Source of the DNA: Eubacterium sp. UBA3279
Lineage (GTDB): Bacteria; Bacillota; Clostridia; Lachnospirales; Lachnospiraceae
Direction of reading: 5' to 3'
DNA: 14,002 bases
Assembly: GCA_002361775.1 (NCBI GenBank)
Contig: DETV01000033.1
Location: 8,653-22,654, forward strand
Below the pieces are notes generated by a model, which was given only the letters and a program-made list of their open reading frames with translations, was not told the DNA's origin and made no database searches. Below, piece after piece: positions 7,476 through 13,866 of the stretch. Position 1 is the stretch's first letter; each line of letters starts with the position of its first letter. The position numbers and the translations under genes were made by a program.

Positions 7476-7520
7476 TAAAAAATTTCACCATACAGAAAAT
7501 GGTGAAATTTTTTTATTACA
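7471..7520. terminator. Bidirectional terminator between convergent phoR and mnmM
   Basis: AATTTCACCAT (7481-7491) pairs with ATGGTGAAATT (7499-7509) around a 7-base loop. A-runs on the left and T-runs on the right extend the stem. With one bulged base the symmetry reaches TGTAATAAAA (7471-7480) and TTTTATTACA (7511-7520). Each strand therefore has a stem followed by a U-tract. Both stop codons (7473-7475 on plus, 7516-7518 on minus) lie inside the palindrome. Confidence 0.9.
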
Positions 7521-8079
7521 ATTTACGGATTAAAACCGGAATGGGAGGATGATTGGGACGGTTAAAGTAGGAGGAAAGAATAACCAGATATTTTCGGGAA
7601 TCCAGTGTTTTTAAGTAAGACAAGAGTTCGTCCCGTTCCTGAAAACCACTGTCCTGACCACTGTAAATGCATAAAGTCATCAATCCGTCTTTTTTCAGTA
7701 ATTGCAGTCCTTGTTGGATAGCTGGAATACTTGTTTCACTTCTGGTGGCAATGGAGTGATCTCCGGACGGCAGATATCCAAAATTGAACACAATACAGGA
7801 AACGGTATCAGGCTGCGCGTATTGCTCCATATGACTGTGGCTGTCCAGAATTAGAGAAACATTTTCTGCAGCATGATGTTTTTCCAGCCGTTGGCGGGTG
7901 GAGAGAAGGGCAGCCTCCTGTATATCAAAGGCTAGGACTTTTCCGGAAGCCCCGGTAAGCTGACTGAGATATAATGTGTCATGACCGTTTCCCATTGTAG
8001 CGTCAATACAAAGGTCACCGGGCTGAATTTGCAATTTCTGGAAATGGCGGCACCAATCTGTAATCTGATAAGAATTCAT
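7516..8079 (-). CDS. mnmM: tRNA wobble-uridine methyltransferase MnmM (YtqB family)
   Basis: This is a 187-residue class I SAM-dependent methyltransferase. Motif I is DATMGNGHDT (26-35) and motif II is FDIQE (51-55). The family-specific FNFGYLPSGD (98-107) and the C-terminal NRPNHPPIPVLI stretch match the YtqB / rRNA_methylase family. Members of this family have been shown to methylate 5-aminomethyl(-2-thio)uridine at the wobble base of tRNA, giving mnm5(s2)U, hence MnmM. Older annotations call it a putative rRNA methylase. The start is set by AAAGGAC about 9 bases upstream on the minus strand. The gene is monocistronic, with a good promoter and a shared terminator. Confidence 0.87.
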   Translation of the reverse strand: MNSYQITDWCRHFQKLQIQPGDLCIDATMGNGHDTLYLSQLTGASGKVLAFDIQEAALLSTRQRLEKHHAAENVSLILDSHSHMEQYAQPDTVSCIVFNFGYLPSGDHSIATRSETSIPAIQQGLQLLKKDGLMTLCIYSGQDSGFQERDELLSYLKTLDSRKYLVILSSYFNRPNHPPIPVLIRKL

Positions 8080-8112
8080 AAGTAATGTCCTTTCTTAGTA
8101 TCTTTTAAGTTT

Positions 8113-8141
8113 ATTATAAGAATATGAAAGAAAATTGTAAA
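8113..8141 (-). promoter_or_regulatory. Sigma-A promoter for mnmM
   Basis: On the minus strand TTTACA (plus 8136-8141), a 17-bp spacer and a perfect TATAAT (plus 8113-8118) point toward mnmM. The leader would be about 25-30 bases and includes the AAAGGAC ribosome binding site. Confidence 0.8.
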
Positions 8142-8172
8142 GAAAAGGAAGAGGAAAATAAGAATGGGATAC

Positions 8173-8201
8173 TTGCAGTTTTGGATAAAAGCAGTTATCA
8201 T
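8173..8201 (+). promoter_or_regulatory. Candidate promoter for the CapA-like gene
   Basis: TTGCAG (8173-8178), a 17-bp spacer and TATCAT (8196-8201) face right, giving a leader of about 70 bases before the ATG at 8281. It is divergent from the mnmM promoter. The remaining spacer has only short weak inverted repeats (for example TAACAA/TTGTTA just downstream). Confidence 0.5.
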
Positions 8202-8280
8202 AAAAGAGATATAACAATTTGGCAGTTTGTTATGGAAATATTGAGATATCAGGATTGAGAGAATATAGAGAGGATATGAA

Positions 8281-9561
8281 ATGGAAGAAAAGAAAAATAT
8301 GCAACGGAAGAGACCGGACAACAGGGGTGGGACGGCAAGAAAAAAGAAAAATAAAAAGATGAGCTATCGGAAAAAGATTGTTATGTTCCAGATTGGAGCA
8401 ATTACCCTGGCGATTTTTCTGATGTTGATGATTGGGGCTGTGATTCTTACCCGATTATTTGCAGATGGAAATCAAAAATCAGAGAAGGTCAGCGCTCAGA
8501 TGGAAGAACAGAACACAGAGGGAAAAAAAGATGAGAATCTTCCGGAAAATGGAACAACGGAAGCCGGGGGAGAGAAGCAGGACGAAGGTGAAGTTACTCC
8601 GGAAGTTTCTCAGGAGCCGGAAGGTATTCAGCCGGTAGAATCAGTTACATTGACAGTAAGCGCGGCAGGAGACTGTACTATAGGAACGGATGAGCAGTTT
8701 GATAAAAGCAGCAATTTTGATGCTTTCTATATCGTGAAAAAAGATCCGGCGTATTTCTTTAAAAATGTAAGTGAGATTCTCTCTGCAGATGATCTGTCGA
8801 TTATAAATATGGAAGGGACATTGACAGAATCTACAGATCGACAGGAAAAGACTTTTGCTTTTAAAGGAGACCCCAAATATACCCAGATTCTTACAGCGGG
8901 AAGTGTGGAAGCTGCCAATCTTGCCAATAACCACAGTAAAGATTATGGAGAACAAAGCTATACGGATACGATCCAGTATTTGGAAGAAGCAGGAATCACT
9001 ACTTTTGGCTATGACAGAACGGCTGTTATGGAGATCAAAGGAGTAAAAGTGGGACTGGTAGGAATTTATGTGCTTGCGGACGGTATGGGCAGACAGCAGC
9101 AGGTGATCGATAATATCCAGGCTGTTAAAAACCAGGGAGCGCAGGTGGTAATCGTAAGTTTCCACTGGGGCACAGAAAAGTCCAATTATCCGGATGATAC
9201 TCAAAAAACGTTGGCGCATACAGCGGTAGATTCAGGAGCAGATCTTGTTCTGGGGCATCATCCCCACGTATTGCAGGGAATAGAAAAATATAAAGGGAAA
9301 AACATTGTATACAGTCTGGGGAATTTCTGCTTTGGCGGTAATCGGAATCCATCCGATAAAGATACTATGATTTTTCAGCAGACATTTACTTTTGAAAACG
9401 GAACCCTGGTACAGGATGATGTGACAAATATCATTCCCTGCTCGTTATCGTCGGTACAGCAATACAACGATTATCAGCCGACTCCGTTGGAAGGAGCGGA
9501 AGCTGACAGGGTATTACAAAAGATTCAGGAATTTAGCAGCGGATTAAACCCGGCACAGTAA
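8281..9561 (+). CDS. CapA family membrane-anchored protein (PGA_cap, metallophosphatase-like)
   Basis: This is a 426-residue protein. A strongly basic N-terminus (1-32) precedes one transmembrane anchor (about 34-60), so the rest is probably outside the membrane. An acidic low-complexity linker (about 65-118, rich in Glu, Gly and Pro) leads to a CapA domain (about 122-400). Landmarks are AAGDCTIG (128-135), NMEGT (176-180), NLANNH (213-218), HWG (295-297), GHHPH (325-329) and YSLGNF (344-349). CapA proteins are calcineurin-like relatives linked to poly-gamma-glutamate capsule work. No capB or capC homologue is nearby, so a capsule role is not supported here, and many Clostridia carry such solitary genes. 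GAGAGGA (8268-8274) supports the start. The HAAS gene follows after 11 bases. Confidence 0.87.
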   Translation: MEEKKNMQRKRPDNRGGTARKKKNKKMSYRKKIVMFQIGAITLAIFLMLMIGAVILTRLFADGNQKSEKVSAQMEEQNTEGKKDENLPENGTTEAGGEKQDEGEVTPEVSQEPEGIQPVESVTLTVSAAGDCTIGTDEQFDKSSNFDAFYIVKKDPAYFFKNVSEILSADDLSIINMEGTLTESTDRQEKTFAFKGDPKYTQILTAGSVEAANLANNHSKDYGEQSYTDTIQYLEEAGITTFGYDRTAVMEIKGVKVGLVGIYVLADGMGRQQQVIDNIQAVKNQGAQVVIVSFHWGTEKSNYPDDTQKTLAHTAVDSGADLVLGHHPHVLQGIEKYKGKNIVYSLGNFCFGGNRNPSDKDTMIFQQTFTFENGTLVQDDVTNIIPCSLSSVQQYNDYQPTPLEGAEADRVLQKIQEFSSGLNPAQ

Positions 9562-9572
9562 AGGATGAACGT

Positions 9573-10037
9573 ATGAATAAAAAAGAATTTTTGGATACTC
9601 TGGGACGAAGACTTGCACAGCAGTTGTCTCAGGAAAAAATAGCAGAACATATCCGATATTATGATGAATATCTCACAGAAAAGGTTCAGCAGGGAATGAC
9701 AGAGCAGGAGGCGGTTGCCCAACTGGGTGATCCGCTTCTGATCGCCAGAACGATTATGGACACATCGGGAGATGATATGGGAGAAAAGACGGTCTATGAA
9801 GAAGGATATACAGGGAAGTACCAGAAAAACTCTCAGGAAGAAAATCTGAGAGAACATCATAGAGGAATAGATGGAAGACTTCAGACCAGACTGGGCTGCC
9901 TTGTGGCTGTCATTGTGATTATTCTGATATTGACTTTGATCTTGAAACTGGTGGGATCGGTACTTTCTTTTATTTTACCGGTATTAATTCCTGTGCTGGT
10001 GATAGGATTGATTTTGGAATATTTCAGAAAAAAATAA
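9573..10037 (+). CDS. DUF1700 / HAAS domain membrane protein
   Basis: This is a 154-residue protein. The N-terminal helical HAAS (DUF1700) domain covers about residues 1-63, with MNKKEFLDTLGRRL, a YYDEYL motif, and EQEAVAQLGDP (45-53). A polar linker (64-105) leads to a hydrophobic region (about 109-148) that makes two membrane segments, ending in a basic tail. In many Firmicutes such proteins are paired with a PadR-type regulator and act in envelope or sporulation-linked control. No PadR gene lies in this window; the partner here is the CapA-like gene, 11 bases upstream, with probable co-transcription. Function is not known. Confidence 0.8.
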   Translation: MNKKEFLDTLGRRLAQQLSQEKIAEHIRYYDEYLTEKVQQGMTEQEAVAQLGDPLLIARTIMDTSGDDMGEKTVYEEGYTGKYQKNSQEENLREHHRGIDGRLQTRLGCLVAVIVIILILTLILKLVGSVLSFILPVLIPVLVIGLILEYFRKK

Positions 10038-10062
10038 GCAGGGGATAAGAGATAGGCAAAGA

Positions 10063-10093
10063 GAAAGACCGGTAGGGGAGCTACCGGCCTTTC
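10063..10093. terminator. Hairpin terminator after the CapA-HAAS pair
   Basis: GAAAG (10063-10067) pairs with CTTTC (10089-10093) and CCGGTAG (10069-10075) with CTACCGG (10081-10087), with one A-C mismatch between the two stems and a 5-base loop. The stem is strong, but the U-tract is poor on plus and only moderate on minus (TCTTTCTCTTT). It can serve the HAAS gene rightward and the minus-strand RNA candidate leftward. Confidence 0.6.
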
Positions 10094-10166
10094 GAGGGGA
10101 GTATAAATAATTAATAAGGGGTTATTAATTGTAAAAAAAATTTTTGAAGGGTAAATTCTTTTTACA
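10064..10166 (-). ncRNA. Candidate structured small RNA (minus strand)
   Basis: A promoter reading leftward would start transcription near 10166-10167. From that point three stems follow in order. TGTAAAAA (10166-10159) pairs with TTTTTACA (10137-10130). Next is a perfect AATTAATAA/TTATTAATT hairpin (10109-10130) with a CCCC loop. The GC-rich terminator stem closes the transcript near 10063. No open reading frame is present. The product would be about 100-105 bases. I do not recognise it as a known family. The weak point is the modest U-tract at its end. Confidence 0.4.
10109..10130. repeat. 9-bp perfect palindrome with a four-base loop
   Basis: AATTAATAA (10109-10117) and TTATTAATT (10122-10130) flank GGGG. 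With a wobble pair the stem can extend to 11 bp. It lies downstream of the HAAS terminator and inside the minus-strand RNA candidate. It could be an RNA stem or an operator-like DNA site. Confidence 0.6.
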
Positions 10167-10172
10167 GAAATG

Positions 10173-10201
10173 ATTATAATACAGATTGGTAAAAATTGCA
10201 A
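10173..10201 (-). promoter_or_regulatory. Minus-strand promoter for the small RNA candidate
   Basis: On the minus strand TTGCAA (plus 10196-10201), a 17-bp spacer and a perfect TATAAT (plus 10173-10178) point away from the small gene at 10354 and toward 10064-10166. No minus-strand gene lies downstream before the end of the HAAS gene, so this promoter has no coding target. Confidence 0.6.
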
Positions 10202-10228
10202 CAAAGAAATGAATAATACCGTAAGAAT

Positions 10229-10257
10229 TTGACATACTACTCTTGTAAACCCATAAA
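10229..10257 (+). promoter_or_regulatory. Promoter for the Asn/Ser-rich small gene
   Basis: A perfect TTGACA (10229-10234), a 17-bp spacer and CATAAA (10252-10257) face right, with transcription starting near 10264 and a leader of about 90 bases. The -10 region also reads CATAAAATA, which resembles the CATANNNTA -10 of mother-cell sporulation sigma factors, so either reading is possible. Confidence 0.55.
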
Positions 10258-10305
10258 ATACCCTGTTTTTACGGGGAAAATATCAGTTGGGATTACCGGA
10301 AAATA

Positions 10306-10325
10306 CATTACTTTTTACAGTAATG
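10306..10325 (+). other. 5' leader hairpin of the Asn/Ser-rich small gene
   Basis: CATTACT (10306-10312) and AGTAATG (10319-10325) form a 7-bp stem with a 6-base loop, 15 bases before the AGGAGG (10341-10346). It has no U-tract and does not cover the ribosome binding site; a role in mRNA stability is possible. Confidence 0.4.
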
Positions 10326-10353
10326 AAAACTTCAATTTACAGGAGGAAGCGCT

Positions 10354-10524
10354 ATGTCAAAAAATTACAGCAATGAAACAAACGAAACAAACAGAATGAA
10401 TAACAGTACAAATGAATCAAATTGCCACGATTCCAATAAAAATGCTTCAAAAAATACTTCCAAAAACAGAAGCAGCAACAGCGCAAAAAACAAAGCTTCT
10501 GGAGAATACAGCGACAGAAAATAG
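10354..10524 (+). CDS. Small Asn/Ser-rich hypothetical protein (56 aa)
   Basis: This gene is short but well supported. A perfect AGGAGG (10341-10346) lies 7 bases before the ATG, a promoter sits upstream, and a strong terminator begins 12 bases after the TAG. The 56-residue product has 14 Asn, 12 Ser and 7 Lys. It has no hydrophobic segment and one Cys (Cys24, in NCHDS), with repeating KN, SK and TNE steps. It is hydrophilic and almost certainly disordered. I do not recognise the family. Similar low-complexity small proteins are encoded in Clostridia and may be spore or surface linked, but that is inference. A longer frame beginning at 10412 overlaps it in another phase; that frame lacks a ribosome binding site and runs through the terminator, so it is not the real product here. 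Confidence 0.7.
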   Translation: MSKNYSNETNETNRMNNSTNESNCHDSNKNASKNTSKNRSSNSAKNKASGEYSDRK

Positions 10525-10536
10525 AAATACCATGAG

Positions 10537-10563
10537 AAGGGACTGCCTGGGCAGTCCCTTTTT
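10537..10563 (+). terminator. Strong intrinsic terminator after the small gene
   Basis: AAGGGACTGC (10537-10546) pairs perfectly with GCAGTCCCTT (10551-10560) around a CTGG loop, and the T-run continues to 10563. It closes the small gene as a single-gene unit and separates it from the rhodanese gene. Confidence 0.92.
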
Positions 10564-10588
10564 ACATACCAGGAAAATGATTACGGCA

Positions 10589-10594
10589 TATAAT
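10589..10594 (+). promoter_or_regulatory. Candidate -10 for the rhodanese gene
   Basis: A perfect TATAAT sits just after the terminator, but no good -35 lies at 16-18 bp. The context CATATAATA (10587-10595) also fits CATANNNTA. The leader would be only about 15 bases, starting next to the AAAGGAG. Confidence 0.35.
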
Positions 10595-10615
10595 AAAGAA
10601 AAAGGAGACTTTTCT

Positions 10616-10927
10616 ATGGAACAGATTCGTTTGATTTCAGTCCGGGAACTGGATCGTTACGTGAACCGATATCCGGACGTTTTGATCATAGATGTGAGGT
10701 CAAAAGAAGAATATAGGATTTCTCATATACGTTATGCACAGAATATTCCCTATGAAGAAGGAATCAGGTGGAATTTTCCCGGAAACAGAGAGATATTGGT
10801 GTATTGTGAGCGAGGCTCTACAAGTATGATAGCCGCCAGAGAAATCCAAAAACAGGGATATAGAGTGGTTTCTCTGGCAGGAGGGATTTCGGAATATAGA
10901 GGAAGAAATCTTGTGTTTTCCAGATAA
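10616..10927 (+). CDS. Single-domain rhodanese-like protein
   Basis: This is a 103-residue cytosolic rhodanese-fold protein, the usual size of single-domain members. DVRSKEEYRISHIRYAQNIP (26-45) is the typical N-terminal motif. The active-site loop is CERGSTS, with catalytic Cys64 after an LVY strand, and LAGGISEY follows. Such proteins carry persulfide sulfur on the Cys, but partners and substrates are not known. The ATG at 10616 is chosen because AAAGGAG lies 9 bases upstream. The frame is open back to 10412, but that stretch passes through a terminator and the small Asn/Ser-rich gene. It is probably monocistronic or read into yfcE, as no terminator was found between them. Confidence 0.88.
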   Translation: MEQIRLISVRELDRYVNRYPDVLIIDVRSKEEYRISHIRYAQNIPYEEGIRWNFPGNREILVYCERGSTSMIAAREIQKQGYRVVSLAGGISEYRGRNLVFSR

Positions 10928-10939
10928 TCATAGTAGAAT
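10911..10939 (+). promoter_or_regulatory. Weak candidate promoter for yfcE cluster
   Basis: TTGTGT (10911-10916), a 17-bp spacer and TAGAAT (10934-10939) face right. The -35 matches only three of six bases and lies inside the end of the rhodanese gene, so this is tentative. Confidence 0.3.
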
Positions 10940-11025
10940 AAAAAAGAAAAATATATCAGGAGACATTACGGATAAATAAAGATTTGAAAAATCCGGTGAA
11001 TGGTCTGAGAAAAGGAGAACAGCAG

Positions 11026-11568
11026 ATGAAATATATGATTGCATCCGATATTCATGGTTCTGCCTATTATTGCAGAAAGATGTTGGAAGCTATGGATAAA
11101 GAGAAAGCAGAACGGCTGATTTTGTTGGGCGATCTTTTGTATCATGGTCCAAGAAATGATTTGCCCAGGGAATATGCGCCGAAAGAAGTGATCGCCATGC
11201 TCAACAGCCGAAAAGACTGTATTTATAATGTACGGGGAAACTGTGATGCAGAAGTGGATCAAATGGTGCTGGAATTTCCCATTATGGCTGACTATGCGTT
11301 GCTTGAAATTCAGGGAAGAACCATTTACTGCAGTCACGGACATATTTATCATGAAAATCATTTGCCGCCGCTGAAAAAAGGAGATGTGTTCCTTCATGGC
11401 CATACCCATGTGCTTCAGATAAAAGAAAAGGACGGCATCATAATCGGAAATCCAGGCTCGGTATCTCTTCCCAAAGAGGGAAATCCCCCTACCTATGCAA
11501 TACTGGAAAATGAAAAATTTGTTATTAAGACATTTGAGGAAGAAATAATAAAGGAATATTGCTTATGA
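11026..11568 (+). CDS. yfcE: YfcE-type metallophosphodiesterase
   Basis: This is a 180-residue calcineurin-fold phosphodiesterase. The metal-binding motifs are complete: DIH (8-10), GD (35-36), GNCD (71-74), SHGH (103-106) and GHTH (125-128). NHGPRN-like HGPRND (40-45), EVDQM (76-80) and NPGS (142-145) match E. coli YfcE closely, which hydrolyses artificial phosphodiesters with manganese; the natural substrate is unknown. The start at 11026 has AAAGGAG 8 bases before it. The frame is open 14 codons further back without such a site. Its stop overlaps the start of the methyltransferase gene (ATGA), so the two are probably translationally coupled. Confidence 0.92.
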   Translation: MKYMIASDIHGSAYYCRKMLEAMDKEKAERLILLGDLLYHGPRNDLPREYAPKEVIAMLNSRKDCIYNVRGNCDAEVDQMVLEFPIMADYALLEIQGRTIYCSHGHIYHENHLPPLKKGDVFLHGHTHVLQIKEKDGIIIGNPGSVSLPKEGNPPTYAILENEKFVIKTFEEEIIKEYCL

Positions 11569-12728
11569 GAAGATTTGAATTGATTGCTCCCTGTCATTTT
11601 GGACTGGAGGCGGTATTGAAACGGGAAATTATTGATCTTGGATATGAGATCATTCAGGTGGATGACGGGAAAGTCACTTTCCTGGGAGATGAAGAAGCTG
11701 TAGCCTATGCAAATATGTTTCTACGTACGGCAGAAAGAATTTTGTTGAAGGTGGGGCAGTTTACCGCCACAACATTTGATGAATTATTTGAAGGGACAAA
11801 AGCGCTGCCCTGGGAGGAATATATTCCGGCAGATGGAAGATTCTGGGTGAAAAAAGCATCATCTATTAAAAGTAAACTGTTTAGTCCTTCTGATATACAG
11901 TCTATTATGAAAAAGGCTATGGTGGAACGGCTGAAAAGTAAATATAAGAAGGAATGGTTTGAAGAAAATGGAGCGGATTACCCGGTCAGAGTTTCTCTGA
12001 TGAAGGATGTGGTGACAGTGACTCTGGATACCACAGGGACCTCCCTTCATAAAAGAGGATATCGGAAATTGCAGTCTAAAGCTCCTATTTCTGAGACTCT
12101 GGCGGCAGCTTTGATCATGCTGACACCCTGGAAAAAAGACAGGATACTGGTGGATCCTTTCTGCGGAAGCGGAACATTTCTTACAGAGGCGGCTTTGATG
12201 GCCTGTAACATAGCGCCGGGAATCAACAGATCATTTCTGGCGGAGGACTGGAAGCATTTGATTCCAAGGAAAAACTGGTATCAGGCGCTGGAAGAAGCTC
12301 AGGATCTGGTAGATATGGATCTTCAGATGGATCTTCAGGGATATGATATTGACCCTGAAGTGGTGAAAAATGCCAGAGAAAACGCAGCGGCAGCAGGGGT
12401 GGGCCAATTGATTCATTTTCAGCAAAGAGAAGTGGCAAAGCTGCGTCATCCGAAAAAATATGGTTTTATTATAACGAATCCGCCCTATGGAGAGCGGTTG
12501 GAAGATAAAAAAATGCTTCCGGAACTGTATCGGCAGATTGGTCAGGTATACGAGCAGTTGGATGACTGGTCCATGTATCTGATCACCAGTTATGAAGAAG
12601 CAGAACGATATATAGGACGGAAAGCGGATAAAAACCGGAAAATCTATAATGGTATGATACGAACATATTATTATCAGTATCTGGGAGCAAAACCGCCAAG
12701 AAGGAAAAATGAGTCCGGTACTGTTTGA
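11565..12728 (+). CDS. rlmL: THUMP-domain class I SAM-dependent RNA methyltransferase (RlmL/YpsC family)
   Basis: This is a 387-residue RNA base methyltransferase. A ferredoxin-like start and THUMP RNA-binding domain (about 1-165) precede the Rossmann methyltransferase (about 170-375). Motif I is DPFCGSGT (197-204), the acidic motif is GYDIDPEVV (259-267), and the catalytic NPPYGERL (305-312) indicates N2-guanine methylation. Length and order match the N-terminal half of E. coli RlmL (23S m2G2445) and Bacillus YpsC. The exact target base is not proved here. The ATG at 11565 overlaps the yfcE stop by 4 bases and has AAGGA 9 bases upstream. A TTG two codons earlier is possible but less likely. 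Confidence 0.9.
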   Translation: MRRFELIAPCHFGLEAVLKREIIDLGYEIIQVDDGKVTFLGDEEAVAYANMFLRTAERILLKVGQFTATTFDELFEGTKALPWEEYIPADGRFWVKKASSIKSKLFSPSDIQSIMKKAMVERLKSKYKKEWFEENGADYPVRVSLMKDVVTVTLDTTGTSLHKRGYRKLQSKAPISETLAAALIMLTPWKKDRILVDPFCGSGTFLTEAALMACNIAPGINRSFLAEDWKHLIPRKNWYQALEEAQDLVDMDLQMDLQGYDIDPEVVKNARENAAAAGVGQLIHFQQREVAKLRHPKKYGFIITNPPYGERLEDKKMLPELYRQIGQVYEQLDDWSMYLITSYEEAERYIGRKADKNRKIYNGMIRTYYYQYLGAKPPRRKNESGTV

Positions 12729-12778
12729 AAAGTCTGGACATCAGGGACAGCAACAGAAAAAGAAGGGAGCGAACTTCT

Positions 12779-13381
12779 ATGAAGAGAATAATTTTTGCCA
12801 CTGGAAATGAAGGGAAAATGAAAGAAATCAGAGAAATACTGGCAGAACTTCCGGTGGAAGTACTTTCCATGAAAGAAGCGGGGATTCAGGCAGATATTGT
12901 AGAAGATGGAAAGACTTTTGAAGAAAATGCAGTGATTAAGGCGAAAGCAATAGCTGAACTTTCGGGTGAGATTGTTATGGCGGATGATTCTGGTCTGGAG
13001 ATTGATTATCTGAACGGGGAACCGGGAATTTACTCAGCGCGGTATATGGGAGAAGATACCTCCTATCGGATTAAAAATAATCATCTGATTCAAAGGTTGG
13101 AGGGAGTTCCGGAGGAAAAGAGAACAGCCCGTTTCGTGTGTGCGATTGCCGCCGCATTTCCGGATAAAACAGTATGGACCACAGAAGGAGTTGTGGAAGG
13201 GATTATTGGTTATGAGGAAAAAGGTGAGAATGGATTTGGCTATGATCCGATTTTTTATCTTCCGGAATATCAGTGTACGACGGCACAGTTGACAGAAGAG
13301 AAGAAAAATGAAATCAGCCACAGGGGGAAAGCTCTTCGGAAAATGGCGGAAAAACTGAAAGAGAGAGTGGATATAGAATGA
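12779..13381 (+). CDS. rdgB: XTP/dITP diphosphatase (RdgB/HAM1 family)
   Basis: This 200-residue enzyme hydrolyses dITP, XTP and similar non-canonical nucleoside triphosphates to monophosphates, keeping deaminated purines out of DNA and RNA. Family motifs are intact: ATGNEGK (7-13), ADDSGLE (68-74), GFGYDPIF (152-159) and SHRGKA (180-185). AAGGGAG (12763-12769) lies 9 bases before the ATG at 12779. The frame is open back to a TTG at 12725, but that extension has no ribosome binding site. It lies 50 bases after the methyltransferase gene and overlaps the next gene by 4 bases (ATGA). Confidence 0.94.
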   Translation: MKRIIFATGNEGKMKEIREILAELPVEVLSMKEAGIQADIVEDGKTFEENAVIKAKAIAELSGEIVMADDSGLEIDYLNGEPGIYSARYMGEDTSYRIKNNHLIQRLEGVPEEKRTARFVCAIAAAFPDKTVWTTEGVVEGIIGYEEKGENGFGYDPIFYLPEYQCTTAQLTEEKKNEISHRGKALRKMAEKLKERVDIE

Positions 13382-13863
13382 AAATATTAGTGGTCAGTGA
13401 TACTCATGGTCACAGCAGTGAATTGGTTCAGGTGCTTCGGAAAGTAAAACCTATAGACGGCCTGATTCATTGTGGAGATGTGGAAGGACAGGAAAATTAT
13501 ATTCGAGGGATTGCTGAATGTCCCTGTTATATGGTAAAAGGAAATAATGATTTCTTTTGTGATCTTCCCCGGGAAGAGGTCTTTCAATTGGGAAATTATA
13601 AGGTTATGGTGACCCACGGGCATATGTATGGCGTATCTATGGATACTTCCATGCTTGAAGAAGAAGCGAGGAGTAGAGGAGTACAGATTGTGATGTTCGG
13701 TCATACTCACAGACCATTCCTGGAGCAAAAAGAGGATATTACTATTTTGAACCCGGGAAGTCTTTCCTATCCCCGCCAGGCGGGTAGAAAACCAAGTTTT
13801 CTGGTTATGGAAATAGACCGTCAGGGAGAGGCTCATTATTTTCAGAATTATATCGAAAATTAG
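13378..13863 (+). CDS. YsnB/MJ0936-family metallophosphoesterase
   Basis: This is a 161-residue calcineurin-fold protein with all metal sites: DTH (8-10), GD (33-34), GNND (55-58), THGH (79-82) and GHTH (108-111), plus NPGS (125-128). It is a shorter relative of the YfcE protein encoded 2.3 kb upstream. The start overlaps the end of rdgB (ATGA), so the two are probably translated together. The same neighbour pair (HAM1-type pyrophosphatase then YsnB) is found in Bacillus, where it follows rph. The natural substrate is unknown; members hydrolyse phosphodiesters in vitro. No intrinsic terminator was found after the stop. Confidence 0.9.
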   Translation: MKILVVSDTHGHSSELVQVLRKVKPIDGLIHCGDVEGQENYIRGIAECPCYMVKGNNDFFCDLPREEVFQLGNYKVMVTHGHMYGVSMDTSMLEEEARSRGVQIVMFGHTHRPFLEQKEDITILNPGSLSYPRQAGRKPSFLVMEIDRQGEAHYFQNYIEN

Positions 13864-13866
13864 CCG

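Noticed and set aside
8641..9219. 192-codon minus-strand frame opposite the CapA-like gene
   Set aside because: Antisense to a well-supported coding region, no domain or ribosome binding site evidence.
10158..10180. Plus-strand TATAAT at 10175-10180 as a promoter
   Set aside because: No -35 at a workable distance; the same AT-rich bases make a much better minus-strand promoter.
10412..10615. 68-codon N-terminal extension of the rhodanese
   Set aside because: It overlaps the small Asn/Ser-rich gene in another phase, passes through a strong terminator and lacks a ribosome binding site; the rhodanese domain starts at the ATG at 10616, behind AAAGGAG.
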